Positions 1 through 8,325 of a stretch of DNA of 64,000 nt are shown one piece after another. A program made the translations under genes and the position numbers. Positions within the stretch are counted from its first letter, which is position 1. Each line of letters opens with the position of its first letter. This DNA is from Streptomyces spinosisporus (lineage in GTDB: Bacteria > Actinomycetota > Actinomycetes > Streptomycetales > Streptomycetaceae): NCBI RefSeq assembly GCF_022698145.1, contig NZ_JALDAX010000008.1, forward strand, positions 308,100 to 372,099, in the 5' to 3' direction. The notes beneath the pieces are model-generated. The model was not told where the DNA came from, did no database searches, and saw only the letters and a list, made by a program, of their open reading frames with translations.

Positions 1-1749
1 TGTGATCCGGCCGACCCGCCCCGCTGCGAGATCGACCATCTCGGCGAGACGTGCGACCCGCCGCACTGGTACCACGCGACTCAGACCACCTGGAAGGTCT
101 ACTGCCCCACCAGTTGCGGCCATGAGTACCTGACCTACAAGACCCTCAGGACCGAACTCGGCAACGGCAACAACGGTGCCGGCACGATGTGCGACAACTC
201 CGACCTCGGCTTCACCGTCGTCGACGACGTGGCCGGCAGTGTTCCGGCCTTCACCGACGGGTGCGGCAAGTCGGGCTGGACCAACTCCGGCACCCTCAGC
301 TTCCACTTCAACGCCGATTCCGCGAACCACTACGAGGCCAAGGGCGATCTGCACCAGATCGGCGGCGGCTTCGGCGACCACTTCTGGTACGCCCACGCCC
401 GCGACGACTCCCACGGTGCCTTCGCCGGCCTCACCGATCCCGACACCGACCCGGGCAACGCCTCCGGCGCCATGGCCGTCACCGGCACATGGAAGCTCAC
501 CACCCAGCGCACCTCGTGGACACGCGTGCTGGTGCACCTGCCGAACACCGGCTCCGGCAGTCAACAGGCCGTCTACACCATCCATCTCGGCGACGGCACC
601 ACGCACAATCGGATCATCAACGCCGTCTCCCACAAGAACCAGTGGGTGAGCCTCGGCATCTACCACTTCACCTCGGGCTCCGACTTCCAAGGCGTCACGC
701 TGTCCAACTACACGCCCGAGGGACAGGCGGACAACGACGTCGCCTGGGACGCGGTGGGCTTCCAGTGGCTGCCGGCCAAGCCGCGGCACATCGTGGCCGC
801 GCTCGGCGACTCCTATTCCTCCGGCGAGGGCGCGGGCTCGTACGACGAATCCTCGAACCAGGAACACGGCACCGTCGACTGGAACGCCTGCCGCCGCAGC
901 AGCAATGCCTGGCCGCGCAAGCTCGTCCTGCCGGGGACGTCCGCGAGCCTGGCGCTGCTGTCCGACAACTACAGCCCGAGCGCGGAACTCGGCTTCGTCG
1001 CGTGTTCCGGCGCCCATACGTGGCAGGTGGACGGAACCGTCGACACCAGCTACTGGCAGAACGGCGGCATCGCCCAGGGAGACGGTGAGTTCCGCGAGAT
1101 CCCCCAGGTGGACTCCGGCGTGCTGACCAAGGACACCACTCTGGTGACGCTCACCATCGGCGGCAACAACTACGGCGCATTCGTGAACGCGGTCACCGAC
1201 TGCGCCAATCTCACCGACTGTTCCGGCAGTGCTTTCCTCGACAAGTACGAGGCACTCATCGACCAGACGAAGGAGGACATCGGCGCCACCCTCCAGGTCA
1301 TCGCGCAACGGGCCCCCAAGGCCAAGATTGTGCTGGTCGGTTACCCGGAGATCCTCAGCCGCACCGTCAAGTGCACCGGCTCCTGGTACATCGACGGTGA
1401 CGAGGCCGCCGATCTCGCCACCCTCGCCAACTACATGGACGACGCCCAGAAGGCCAAGGTCGACGATCTGCATGCCTCCGGACTCGACGTCGGGTACGTC
1501 AATCCGGTGTCGGCGTTCGTGGGCCACGGAGGCTGCGACAGCGACGAATGGATCAACAAGATCGTGCTCGGTCCCAACGGGGACGGCGACTTCCATGCCG
1601 GGGACCCGAACGGTGTGTGCATCTCGGCCTCCGGCGTCGGCCAGACGTGTCTGAGCCGCGAGGCCTTCCACCCCAACAATGCGGGCACCACCGGCTACGA
1701 GCACGTCGTGGAGAACGCGCTGCCCGGCCTGGGATATACGGGAGGATGA
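1..1749 (+). CDS. Secreted SGNH/GDSL-type hydrolase, 5' truncated by window edge
   Basis: The frame is open from base 1, so the true start lies upstream. The visible part encodes 582 residues. The first two thirds of the N-terminal part resembles a golvesin/Xly-like beta-sandwich (phrase VAWDAVGFQWLPAK near 750-780). The hydrolase domain begins with the block I nucleophile motif GDSYSSGEG (about 808-834). GGNN of block III lies near 1162, and the catalytic histidine sits in AFHPNNAGTTGYEH near the end. The residue ahead of the His is not the usual Asp (REAFHPN), as in Streptomyces SGNH esterases that use a Ser-His dyad. Several cysteines suggest extracellular folding. Probable lipase/esterase; substrate unknown. 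Confidence 0.88.
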   Translation, partial: CDPADPPRCEIDHLGETCDPPHWYHATQTTWKVYCPTSCGHEYLTYKTLRTELGNGNNGAGTMCDNSDLGFTVVDDVAGSVPAFTDGCGKSGWTNSGTLSFHFNADSANHYEAKGDLHQIGGGFGDHFWYAHARDDSHGAFAGLTDPDTDPGNASGAMAVTGTWKLTTQRTSWTRVLVHLPNTGSGSQQAVYTIHLGDGTTHNRIINAVSHKNQWVSLGIYHFTSGSDFQGVTLSNYTPEGQADNDVAWDAVGFQWLPAKPRHIVAALGDSYSSGEGAGSYDESSNQEHGTVDWNACRRSSNAWPRKLVLPGTSASLALLSDNYSPSAELGFVACSGAHTWQVDGTVDTSYWQNGGIAQGDGEFREIPQVDSGVLTKDTTLVTLTIGGNNYGAFVNAVTDCANLTDCSGSAFLDKYEALIDQTKEDIGATLQVIAQRAPKAKIVLVGYPEILSRTVKCTGSWYIDGDEAADLATLANYMDDAQKAKVDDLHASGLDVGYVNPVSAFVGHGGCDSDEWINKIVLGPNGDGDFHAGDPNGVCISASGVGQTCLSREAFHPNNAGTTGYEHVVENALPGLGYTGG

Positions 1750-1753
1750 CCCC

Positions 1754-2224
1754 GTGACCTCCGACGGGCAGCAACCGGTCGGCCGGTCGTTCGGGCCCGT
1801 TGCCCGTACGGCCGGCTGTCTCCTCATGGCGGTGACGGTCTTCGTCCTGCTCGCCGGGGTGCTGGTGACCTGGTTCTTCTTCTCCTGGCACCACACCGCA
1901 CAGAGCCGCGACCACGACTCCCAAGCCGCGCTCGCCGCCTCGGCCGACCGGCTCAGGTCCAGGCTCGCGGACGCCGACGCCGACGGCACCCTCACCGACC
2001 GGGAGATCACCGAGGCACTGGAGCACCGCAGCCCCCGCTCCCTCGCCCGCGACGAGGGCCGCACCGTCGTCGTGGTGCAGGTCGCCGGATACGACCAGGC
2101 CCGGTGCTACTCGTACACCGCACTGCCCACCGGCACGGTGACCAGCGAGCCGCTCACGACCTGCCCCTCCCAAAGCCCCCGCGCTCCCGGCTCGGTGAAC
2201 CCTCCGGTCAAGGGTCGGCAATGA
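1754..2224 (+). CDS. Small single-TM protein with an EF-hand loop
   Basis: GTG start chosen because GGAGGA at 1741-1746 gives good spacing; an upstream in-frame ATG would overlap the hydrolase deeply. It starts 4 bases after the SGNH hydrolase stop, so the two are probably co-translated. The 156-residue product has one TM helix (about 20-43) followed by an outside domain. That domain carries a canonical EF-hand loop, D73-A-D-A-D-G-T-L-T-D-R-E84, with all calcium ligands present. Function unknown; a calcium-binding partner or sensor for the neighbouring secreted hydrolase is an inference from position. Confidence 0.75.
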   Translation: MTSDGQQPVGRSFGPVARTAGCLLMAVTVFVLLAGVLVTWFFFSWHHTAQSRDHDSQAALAASADRLRSRLADADADGTLTDREITEALEHRSPRSLARDEGRTVVVVQVAGYDQARCYSYTALPTGTVTSEPLTTCPSQSPRAPGSVNPPVKGRQ

Positions 2225-2291
2225 CCGCTTGACCGGGTGGCCGTGGGGCATGAATGTGGCCACAGGGGTGGATCAACACTCTGGAGGCCTC

Positions 2292-3743
2292 GTGAGCACA
2301 TCGTCGGAACCGCGCGTGTCGGGTCTGGAGATCCGCTCCATCGACTATGTGCCGCTGGACGAACGCCACGGGAAGCTGTGGCACCTCGGCCCCCTGTGGT
2401 TCATGTCGAACGCCCAGATCGCCACGCTGGCCGTGGGTCTGATCAGCATCACCGAGGGCGGCAATCTGATCTGGTCGCTGATCGCGATCGTGGCGGGCAC
2501 CGTCATCGGCACCTTCTTCATGGCGTTCCACTCGGCGCAGGGCCCGCAGCTCGGGCTGCCCCAGATGATCCAGTCGCGCCCCCAGTTCGGCTATGTCGGC
2601 GCCCTGCTGGTGTGGCTGTTCGCCTATGTGCAGTACGCGGGCTTCAACGTCTTCAACACCATCCTCGCCGGGGAGGCGATGCACACCACGGTGCACGGAG
2701 GGGTCAAGCTCTGGGTGGTCGTGGTCACCCTGGTCGCCCTCGTCATCGCGCTGGTGGGCTACGACGTCATCCACAAGGCCGAGCAGTTCCTGACGTACTC
2801 CTTCCTGGTCGTCTTCGGGATCTTCACCGTGGGCGCCCTGGTCACGCTGCACTACCCGGCCGGTTCCTTCGACCTCGGCGCCTTCAAGTGGACGCCGTTC
2901 CTCGCCCAGTTCGGTGTGGTCGCCGGCTACCAGATCAGCTGGGCGATCTACGTCTCCGACTACTCGCGCTATCTCCCGCCGGGCGTCACCGTCCGCAAGA
3001 CCTTCTACTGGACGTACTTCGGCTCGGCCCTCGGCGGCATCTGGCTGATGGTCCTCGGCTCGCTGCTCGCCGCCTGGGCGGGCAAGGACTTCGACACCAT
3101 CGAGTCGATCAACGCGGCGGGCGACAAGGTGTTCAGCGGGTTCGGCGCGATCGTGCTGCTCTTCGCGGTCCTGGGTCTGGTTTCGGTCACCGCGCTCAAC
3201 ATGTACGGCGGATCGCTCACGTTGATCAGCGCGATCGACTCGATCAAGCGGGTGCGGCCGACCCTCGGCGTGCGTCTGGTGACCATCGGGCTCACGGCCG
3301 CGCTCTCCCTGGTCGGCGCGCTCGCCGCGACCTCCAACTTCCTCGAGAACTTCAACAACTTCCTGCTGCTGGTCCTCTATCTCTTCATCCCGTGGACCGC
3401 GGTGAACCTCATGGACTACTACGTCGTGCGCCGCGGCCACTACGCCATCGCCGAGATCTTCAACCCCCGTGGCATCTACGGCCGTTGGGGCTGGCACGGC
3501 ATCATCGCCTACGCGGTCGGCTTTGTCGTCATGATCCCCTTCTTCTCCGTCGGGACGCTCTACACCGGGCCCATCGCCGACGCGCTCGACGGCGCCGACA
3601 TCTCCCTGTTCATCGGGCTGCCCGTCTCCGCGGGGCTCTACTGGCTGCTGACCCGCTCCATCGACGTAGCGGCCGAGCAGCGGCTGGCCGAGGCGGAGGC
3701 GGCGGACCTGGAGCGGGCGGCGCACGAGCACCGGGAGCCCTGA
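2292..3743 (+). CDS. NCS1-family purine/cytosine permease
   Basis: GTG 2292 is preferred over an upstream in-frame ATG (2229) because of GGAGG at 2283-2287 and because family members begin at this point. The 483-residue product has about 12 hydrophobic segments. It shows typical NCS1 phrases: GPLWFMSNAQIATL near the N-terminus, GPQLGLPQMIQSRPQFGY in the first third, and LNMYGGSLT in the middle. This family imports nucleobases or related compounds with a cation (CodB, PurP relatives). No salvage enzyme is adjacent, so the substrate cannot be assigned. The C-terminus is acidic and cytoplasmic. Confidence 0.88.
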   Translation: MSTSSEPRVSGLEIRSIDYVPLDERHGKLWHLGPLWFMSNAQIATLAVGLISITEGGNLIWSLIAIVAGTVIGTFFMAFHSAQGPQLGLPQMIQSRPQFGYVGALLVWLFAYVQYAGFNVFNTILAGEAMHTTVHGGVKLWVVVVTLVALVIALVGYDVIHKAEQFLTYSFLVVFGIFTVGALVTLHYPAGSFDLGAFKWTPFLAQFGVVAGYQISWAIYVSDYSRYLPPGVTVRKTFYWTYFGSALGGIWLMVLGSLLAAWAGKDFDTIESINAAGDKVFSGFGAIVLLFAVLGLVSVTALNMYGGSLTLISAIDSIKRVRPTLGVRLVTIGLTAALSLVGALAATSNFLENFNNFLLLVLYLFIPWTAVNLMDYYVVRRGHYAIAEIFNPRGIYGRWGWHGIIAYAVGFVVMIPFFSVGTLYTGPIADALDGADISLFIGLPVSAGLYWLLTRSIDVAAEQRLAEAEAADLERAAHEHREP

Positions 3744-3771
3744 CCGCGGCGAGATGTGACTCAAACCATAA

Positions 3772-3843
3772 GGTGAACGATGTCGTTTCGATAGCTGTGC
3801 GGGGTACTGTACCCATCAGGTGAACGAAACAGTTTCGTTTAGA
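3772..3843. promoter_or_regulatory. Two TetR-like palindromic operators flanking a third palindrome
   Basis: AACGA-TG-TCGTT (3776-3787) and AACGAAAC-A-GTTTCGTT (3823-3839) are perfect palindromes, each preceded by the same GGTGAACGA, with centres about 50 bp apart. Between them lies GGGTAC-T-GTACCC (3802-3814), also perfect. The second palindrome ends 22 bases before the response-regulator start. The AAACGAAAC-type site resembles operators bound by TetR-family repressors. No TetR gene is adjacent, so the repressor is unknown. Confidence 0.6.
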
Positions 3844-3861
3844 GTGTGGGGAAGGACAGAC

Positions 3862-4578
3862 ATGGTCTCCGTACTCGTCGTCAACGACCAGTCTCTTCAG
3901 CGCCTCGGCCTGCGCTTGCTGCTGAGCGCCGAGTCCGATCTGACCGTCGTCGGCGAAGCGGCCGACGGGGCCGAGGCGGTCGCCATGAGCGCCGCGCTCC
4001 GCCCGGACGTCGTACTGATGGACATCCGCCTCGCCGACACGGACGACATCGACCTGGTCCGCCGCATCGCCCGACCGCAGCGTCTCCTCCCGACCGCCCA
4101 ACCCGCCCTCGCCGAAGCGACGCAGGGGACGCAAGGGACCCCACCCCGCGTCCTCGTCCTGGCCTCGGCCACCGACGAGAGCCACGCGAACGCCGCCCTG
4201 CGCGCCGGCGCCGACGGGTTCCTCCTCACGAACGCCTCCCCGGCGGAACTGACCGCCGCCATCAGGGTCGTCGCCGCGGGCGACGCCGTGATCACACCCA
4301 CCCTGACCCGCGCACTCATCGACGCGGTCCGCGCCGAGCCGGCCCCCCGCCCGCTGCGGCGCGACGCCGGGCTGGACAACCTCACCCAGCGCGAGCGCGA
4401 CGTCCTCACCGCCGTCGCCTCCGGCTGGTCCAACAGCGAGATCGCCCTGCGCCTCTCCATCGCCCCGACCACCGTCAAGTCCCACGTCAGCCACATCCTC
4501 GCCAAGATCGGCGCCCGCGCCCGCGTCCAGGCGGTCGCCTTCGCCTACGAGTCGGGGCTGATCCACCCGGCGGCTTGA
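3862..4578 (+). CDS. NarL/LuxR-family response regulator with degenerate receiver
   Basis: ATG 3862 follows GGGAAGG; an ATG at 3820 would start inside the operator. The 238-residue protein has a receiver (1-150) and a LuxR-type HTH (about 172-232, LTQRERDVLTAVASGWSNSEIA...TVKSHVSHIL). Phosphoacceptor D54 is present in MDIR. The acidic pair is reduced to N8-D9, and the invariant lysine is replaced by threonine (T123 in GFLLTNASP). About 25 extra residues rich in Q, T and P interrupt the receiver at 71-95. No histidine kinase is adjacent. It may work without canonical phosphorylation; that is inference. Confidence 0.85.
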   Translation: MVSVLVVNDQSLQRLGLRLLLSAESDLTVVGEAADGAEAVAMSAALRPDVVLMDIRLADTDDIDLVRRIARPQRLLPTAQPALAEATQGTQGTPPRVLVLASATDESHANAALRAGADGFLLTNASPAELTAAIRVVAAGDAVITPTLTRALIDAVRAEPAPRPLRRDAGLDNLTQRERDVLTAVASGWSNSEIALRLSIAPTTVKSHVSHILAKIGARARVQAVAFAYESGLIHPAA

Positions 4579-4959
4579 TGGCGGCCTCCGGCGGTTCGCG
4601 GGGGGGGAGGCGTCCCGCCGTCTCGGCGGCGAGGCGCTGTGCACGGCTCATCGAACGCGGCGACGGCGGCGGGGAGTTCACCGGGTGCAACGAGGTGGCG
4701 CAGCCCATTCCCCGGCGCCGCCCCGCGGTGTTGTCGACGCCGTCCCCCGTCAGCACCCGAATGCGGATCCCCCGACCGCGCCTGCGCATACCCGCGCCGG
4801 ACGTAGCTCCGGTCGCGGCCACGACCCCCTCCCCGCTGTCGCGGCAGACGCCACCGCGCCCCAACTCCCTATCGACCTGACGCCCGTTCATTCATAGGGT
4901 GTCAGCCGCCACTCGTCGATCGGCCCATCGCCTTCCCGCCGCGGACTCCGGAGGACCGG
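4579..4959. other. Intergenic gap before GH5 gene; hairpin at 4877-4905
   Basis: No convincing gene is seen in this 381-bp stretch. CCGCCG-tct-CGGCGG at 4615-4629 could form a small stem after the response regulator. CTGACGCCC (4877-4885) pairs with GGGTGTCAG (4897-4905) with one G-U, ending 54 bases before the GH5 start. It could be an operator or an RNA hairpin in the 5' leader. No CebR box (TGGGAGCGCTCCCA) was found. Confidence 0.35.
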
Positions 4960-6888
4960 ATGCAGACCGACAGATTTGTCAAGTTCCTGACAGCCTTGAC
5001 CCTGTCCTTCGCGCTGCTCAACACGGCACCGTCCGCCGTAGCCACAGAACGGCCTCCCGCCGACTCCCCCGTCGACCTGACCGCGCACACCGCTCCCCCA
5101 CTCACCGACACCTGGCAACCACCCCTCTCCACCCGCGGCCGCTACATCGTCGACGCCCAGGGCCACCGCTTCCGCCTCAAGTCGGCCAACTGGGACGGCG
5201 CTCAGGGCTCCTGGACCGGAAGCGGCAGCACCGCCGATCCCGCCAACCACCACGCCGGCCAGAACTCGTACGGCATCCCTCTCGGCCTGGACCGCGCCCC
5301 GCTGTCCGACCTCCTCGCCGACTTCCACGAACTCGGCATCAACAGCATCCGGCTGCCGTTCTCCAACGAGATGATCCACGCGACAACTCCCGTACCGGAC
5401 ACGGCAGTCGCCGCCAATCCGCAGCTGCGCGGCAAGACGCCCCTGGAGGTCTACGACGCGGTCGTGGCCGCCCTCACCGGCGACGGGTTCGCCGTCGTCC
5501 TGAACAACCACACCAACACGACGCGTTGGTGCTGCGGCATCGACGGCAACGAACGCTGGAACAGCAGCCAGTCCACCGCGCAGTGGGCGGACGACTGGGT
5601 CTTCATGGCCCGTAGGTACAGGGCCGATCCGCGGGTCGTGGGCGCCGATCTCTACAACGAGGTACGCCGCGACATCCTCGACGACCCCAACTGGGGCCTC
5701 GGCGACGAGCACGACTGGTACGCCGCCGCCCAACTCGCCGCGGACCGCATCCTCACCGAGGCGAACCCGGACCTGCTCATCGTCGTGGAAGGCATCAACT
5801 GGACCGGCCTGCCCGTCGACGGACTGCCGCACGACCGCCCCACCCTCGCGCCCGCACGCACGCTGTCGCACACCCTCGTCGACGCCCACAAGCTGGTCTA
5901 CTCCGCGCACTTCTACGGCTACACGGGCCCCCGGCACAGCGGCGCCACCGGAGTCGGTGAGACCCACGACCCGCGCTACCAGGACCTGACCCGCGACCAG
6001 CTGTACCAAGTCCTCGGCGACCAGGCCTTCTTCGTCACCACGGAGGGGCAGCACTACACCGCGCCCGTGTGGATCAGCGAGTTCGGCGTCGGCGCGAACG
6101 AGACGGGAGCGGCGGCCCGAACCTGGTTCGGCAACATCACCGACTACTTCGCCGACCACGACGCGGACTTCGCGTACTGGCCGCTGGTCGGCTGGGAGGG
6201 CCACGACGACTGGGCGCTGCTGCGCTACGACACGGCCGGGCACCGGTACGGCATCCTCGACCAGGACGACTGGCGGGCCCCTGCCTGGAACCATCTCATG
6301 ACCGCCGCGAGCCGCACCGGCGACGTCCCGCAGGCGCCCGTGTGGCGCATGCTCGCCACCGACCACGGCGACGCCGTGGAGTCGCTGCGGGTGCGCGGCG
6401 GCGGCGACTGGGACTCCGGCGCCTACAAGGCGGTGTGCCCCGACGGCCTGCGGCTGACAGGCCTCAGTCACACCGGCGGGCGCGGCCTGTGCACCGACAC
6501 GACGGCCGGCGACCTGCGCGCTGCCGGCGACACTCAGACCGTCGTCACCGACGAACGCCATGTCCCCGCGGGCGGCGACTGGGCCGGCGGCTACACCAAA
6601 CTCCAGTGCCCCGCAGGGCAGTTCCTCATCGGCTACAGCCGCCGCGGTGAGCGCGTGTCGGCGGCTCTGTGCGTACCCGCCCGCGTCCCGCTGGGCCTCT
6701 CCGGCCGGACCGTGTGGTTCGACCGCTCCGACAACCGGCCCTCCGACGGGGCGGGCGGTGACTTCGCGCAGGGGCACTACAAGGGGCAGTGCGCCGCCGA
6801 CGAGTACGCCGCCGGCATCGCGTTCACCACGCGTCTGGGCAGTTCACCGGGCCCCGCGGCCCTGTTGTGCAGCCCGCTGCGCCCGTGA
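4960..6888 (+). CDS. Secreted GH5-family glycoside hydrolase with C-terminal Cys-rich repeats
   Basis: ATG 4960 follows GGAGG (4950-4954). A Sec signal peptide covers about 1-29 of 642 residues (cleavage near AVA-TE). The TIM-barrel domain (55-440) shows GH5 features: R131 in NSIRLPF, acid/base E234 in LYNEVR, H317/Y319 in SAHFYGY, and nucleophile E374 in WISEFGVG. The C-terminal 200 residues contain three related modules (GGDWDSGAYKAVCP, GGDWAGGYTKLQCP, GGDFAQGHYKGQC), each with paired cysteines. These are probably an extracellular binding or stability domain. GH5 enzymes retain configuration on beta-1,4-glucans, mannans or glycolipids; specificity cannot be told here. Confidence 0.88.
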   Translation: MQTDRFVKFLTALTLSFALLNTAPSAVATERPPADSPVDLTAHTAPPLTDTWQPPLSTRGRYIVDAQGHRFRLKSANWDGAQGSWTGSGSTADPANHHAGQNSYGIPLGLDRAPLSDLLADFHELGINSIRLPFSNEMIHATTPVPDTAVAANPQLRGKTPLEVYDAVVAALTGDGFAVVLNNHTNTTRWCCGIDGNERWNSSQSTAQWADDWVFMARRYRADPRVVGADLYNEVRRDILDDPNWGLGDEHDWYAAAQLAADRILTEANPDLLIVVEGINWTGLPVDGLPHDRPTLAPARTLSHTLVDAHKLVYSAHFYGYTGPRHSGATGVGETHDPRYQDLTRDQLYQVLGDQAFFVTTEGQHYTAPVWISEFGVGANETGAAARTWFGNITDYFADHDADFAYWPLVGWEGHDDWALLRYDTAGHRYGILDQDDWRAPAWNHLMTAASRTGDVPQAPVWRMLATDHGDAVESLRVRGGGDWDSGAYKAVCPDGLRLTGLSHTGGRGLCTDTTAGDLRAAGDTQTVVTDERHVPAGGDWAGGYTKLQCPAGQFLIGYSRRGERVSAALCVPARVPLGLSGRTVWFDRSDNRPSDGAGGDFAQGHYKGQCAADEYAAGIAFTTRLGSSPGPAALLCSPLRP

Positions 6889-7029
6889 CAGGCACCCGTC
6901 GGTGATCGTGCCGCGTCTCGGAACTCCCGCGAATTTGTCCGTGATCAGTAACAGCCGGATCCCGCGCCACTCGATCTTCGTCCTGACAGGTGCACGAACA
7001 CCACCGGGACGGCAGGGAGCGGAGCGGAC

Positions 7030-7788
7030 ATGGCACGGCATGGCGGGCGGGGATGGTACGGCCGGGTGATCGCGGCGGCGGTCGGGGTGACCGCGGTGGC
7101 GGCTGCCACCTCGGTGTGGACCGCGCAGGCCGGTCCCGTCGACGAGCAGGCGGGAGCCTCGGCGCACCCCTCCGCTCCGCGCACGGTCCCGGTGTCCATC
7201 GCCCATGCCTCGGACAAGGGGCCGCACGGCGTCAACATCACCATCGACGACGGCCCCGACCCGGTCTGGACGCCGCAGGTCCTCCAAGTGCTTGAGGAGA
7301 ACGGCGTGAAGGCCACGTTCTGCATGGTCGGCACCCAGGCGCAGGCCCACCCGGATCTGGTCAAGGCCGTGGTGGCGGCCGGGCACCGGCTGTGCGACCA
7401 CACCGTGTCGCACGACACCACCATGGACAAGAAGGCCGAGTCGTACCAGTCCCAGCAGATCCTGGACGCCGCGGACATGATCACCAAGGCCTCCGGGGGC
7501 GTACGGCCGCAGTACTACCGCGCGCCGGGCGGCGCGTTCACGCCGTACAGCCGGAGCCTCGCGGCCAAGCAGGGGATGCGCCCGCTGGGCTGGAACGTGG
7601 ACACCAAGGACTTCGAGCGCCCCGGCACCGAGGCCATCGTCGCCACCGTCAGGAGCGAGGTGGCCAACGGCCCGACGATCCTCTTCCACGACGCCGGCGG
7701 CGACCGTTCACAGACCGTCGCCGCCCTGCGCGAATGCCTGCCCTGGCTGAAGCAGCAGGGCTACTCCTTCGGCTTCCCGGTGCGCTGA
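7030..7788 (+). CDS. Secreted polysaccharide deacetylase (CE4/NodB fold)
   Basis: ATG 7030 is preceded by GGCAGGGAGCGGAG. The 252-residue product has a basic N-terminus and a signal peptide or anchor (to about residue 34). NodB motifs are complete: TIDDGPD with catalytic D73 and metal D74; DHTVSHD with metal ligands H124 and H128; RAPGG with R164; DTKDF at 191-195; and LFHD with H220. The length is typical of single-domain CE4 enzymes. These remove acetyl groups from GlcNAc polymers (peptidoglycan, chitin) or xylan. It sits between GH5 and GH30 genes on the same strand, consistent with glycan processing. Confidence 0.9.
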   Translation: MARHGGRGWYGRVIAAAVGVTAVAAATSVWTAQAGPVDEQAGASAHPSAPRTVPVSIAHASDKGPHGVNITIDDGPDPVWTPQVLQVLEENGVKATFCMVGTQAQAHPDLVKAVVAAGHRLCDHTVSHDTTMDKKAESYQSQQILDAADMITKASGGVRPQYYRAPGGAFTPYSRSLAAKQGMRPLGWNVDTKDFERPGTEAIVATVRSEVANGPTILFHDAGGDRSQTVAALRECLPWLKQQGYSFGFPVR

Positions 7789-7901
7789 GGGACGGCGCCT
7801 CGGTCCGCCCGGGTACCTGCCGCCCAGGTGCCCGCCGGCCTCTCCCCTTCTGCCGCTGCGTGACACGATGGCCGGACACACAGATCGGGGAGGCCGCCAG
7901 C

Positions 7902-8189
7902 ATGATCATCTTCGGTACCAAGGGGTACCTCTACCAGCTCGCGATCCTGACGCTGGTGTGCGGCAACTGCGGCAATCCCTCCGCCCACACGCTCAAGAAG
8001 CACGTCACCAAGTTCACGCTGTTCTTCGTGCCCCTGTTCCCGATCTCGACGAAGTACTCGACGCAGTGCACCTTCTGCGGCACGGAGCACAAGCTGACCA
8101 GGGAACAGGCCGACCAGATGCAGGCGCAGGCCGCCGGCGGTCGGAGCGGCCAGTCCTACGGGCAGCCGCAGCAGCCGCATCAGCACTGA
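7902..8189 (+). CDS. Small zinc-ribbon protein
   Basis: ATG 7902 follows GGGGAGG (7887-7893). The 95-residue product has two CxxC pairs (CGNCG near 24 and CTFCG near 59) separated by a hydrophobic stretch (FTLFFVPLFPISTKY). This is the pattern of the zinc_ribbon_15 family common in actinobacteria. The tail is Gln/His rich. Molecular function unknown; probably a membrane-associated or protein-binding zinc ribbon. Confidence 0.78.
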   Translation: MIIFGTKGYLYQLAILTLVCGNCGNPSAHTLKKHVTKFTLFFVPLFPISTKYSTQCTFCGTEHKLTREQADQMQAQAAGGRSGQSYGQPQQPHQH

Positions 8190-8236
8190 GCCCGGCGCCC
8201 GGCGCAGCGCGGATTCGATCAACCGTGTTCGAGACC

Positions 8237-8266
8237 TTGACGTTCCGCGGAGGCTTCCATTAGTTC
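8237..8266 (+). promoter_or_regulatory. Candidate sigma70-type promoter for GH30-CBM6 gene
   Basis: TTGACG at 8237-8242 and TAGTTC at 8261-8266 are separated by 18 bp. An unusually AT-rich patch follows (TTCTTAAATTAATTCG to 8279). Spacing and position, 60 bases ahead of the start codon, are right for a vegetative promoter. Confidence 0.45.
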
Positions 8267-8325
8267 TTAAATTAATTCGTGACCTCACAGGACGGCGAGC
8301 CCCGACCCCCCTCAAGGAGACGCCC

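Noticed and set aside
2208..3764. 518-residue minus-strand gene opposite the permease
   Set aside because: It is the complement of the NCS1 permease, with no domain and charged low-complexity composition typical of high-GC antisense frames.
3862..4578. Two-component system
   Set aside because: No histidine kinase gene is adjacent and the receiver is degenerate.
4877..4905. Known riboswitch ahead of the GH5 gene
   Set aside because: Only one short hairpin is present and it matches no riboswitch class I can recognise.
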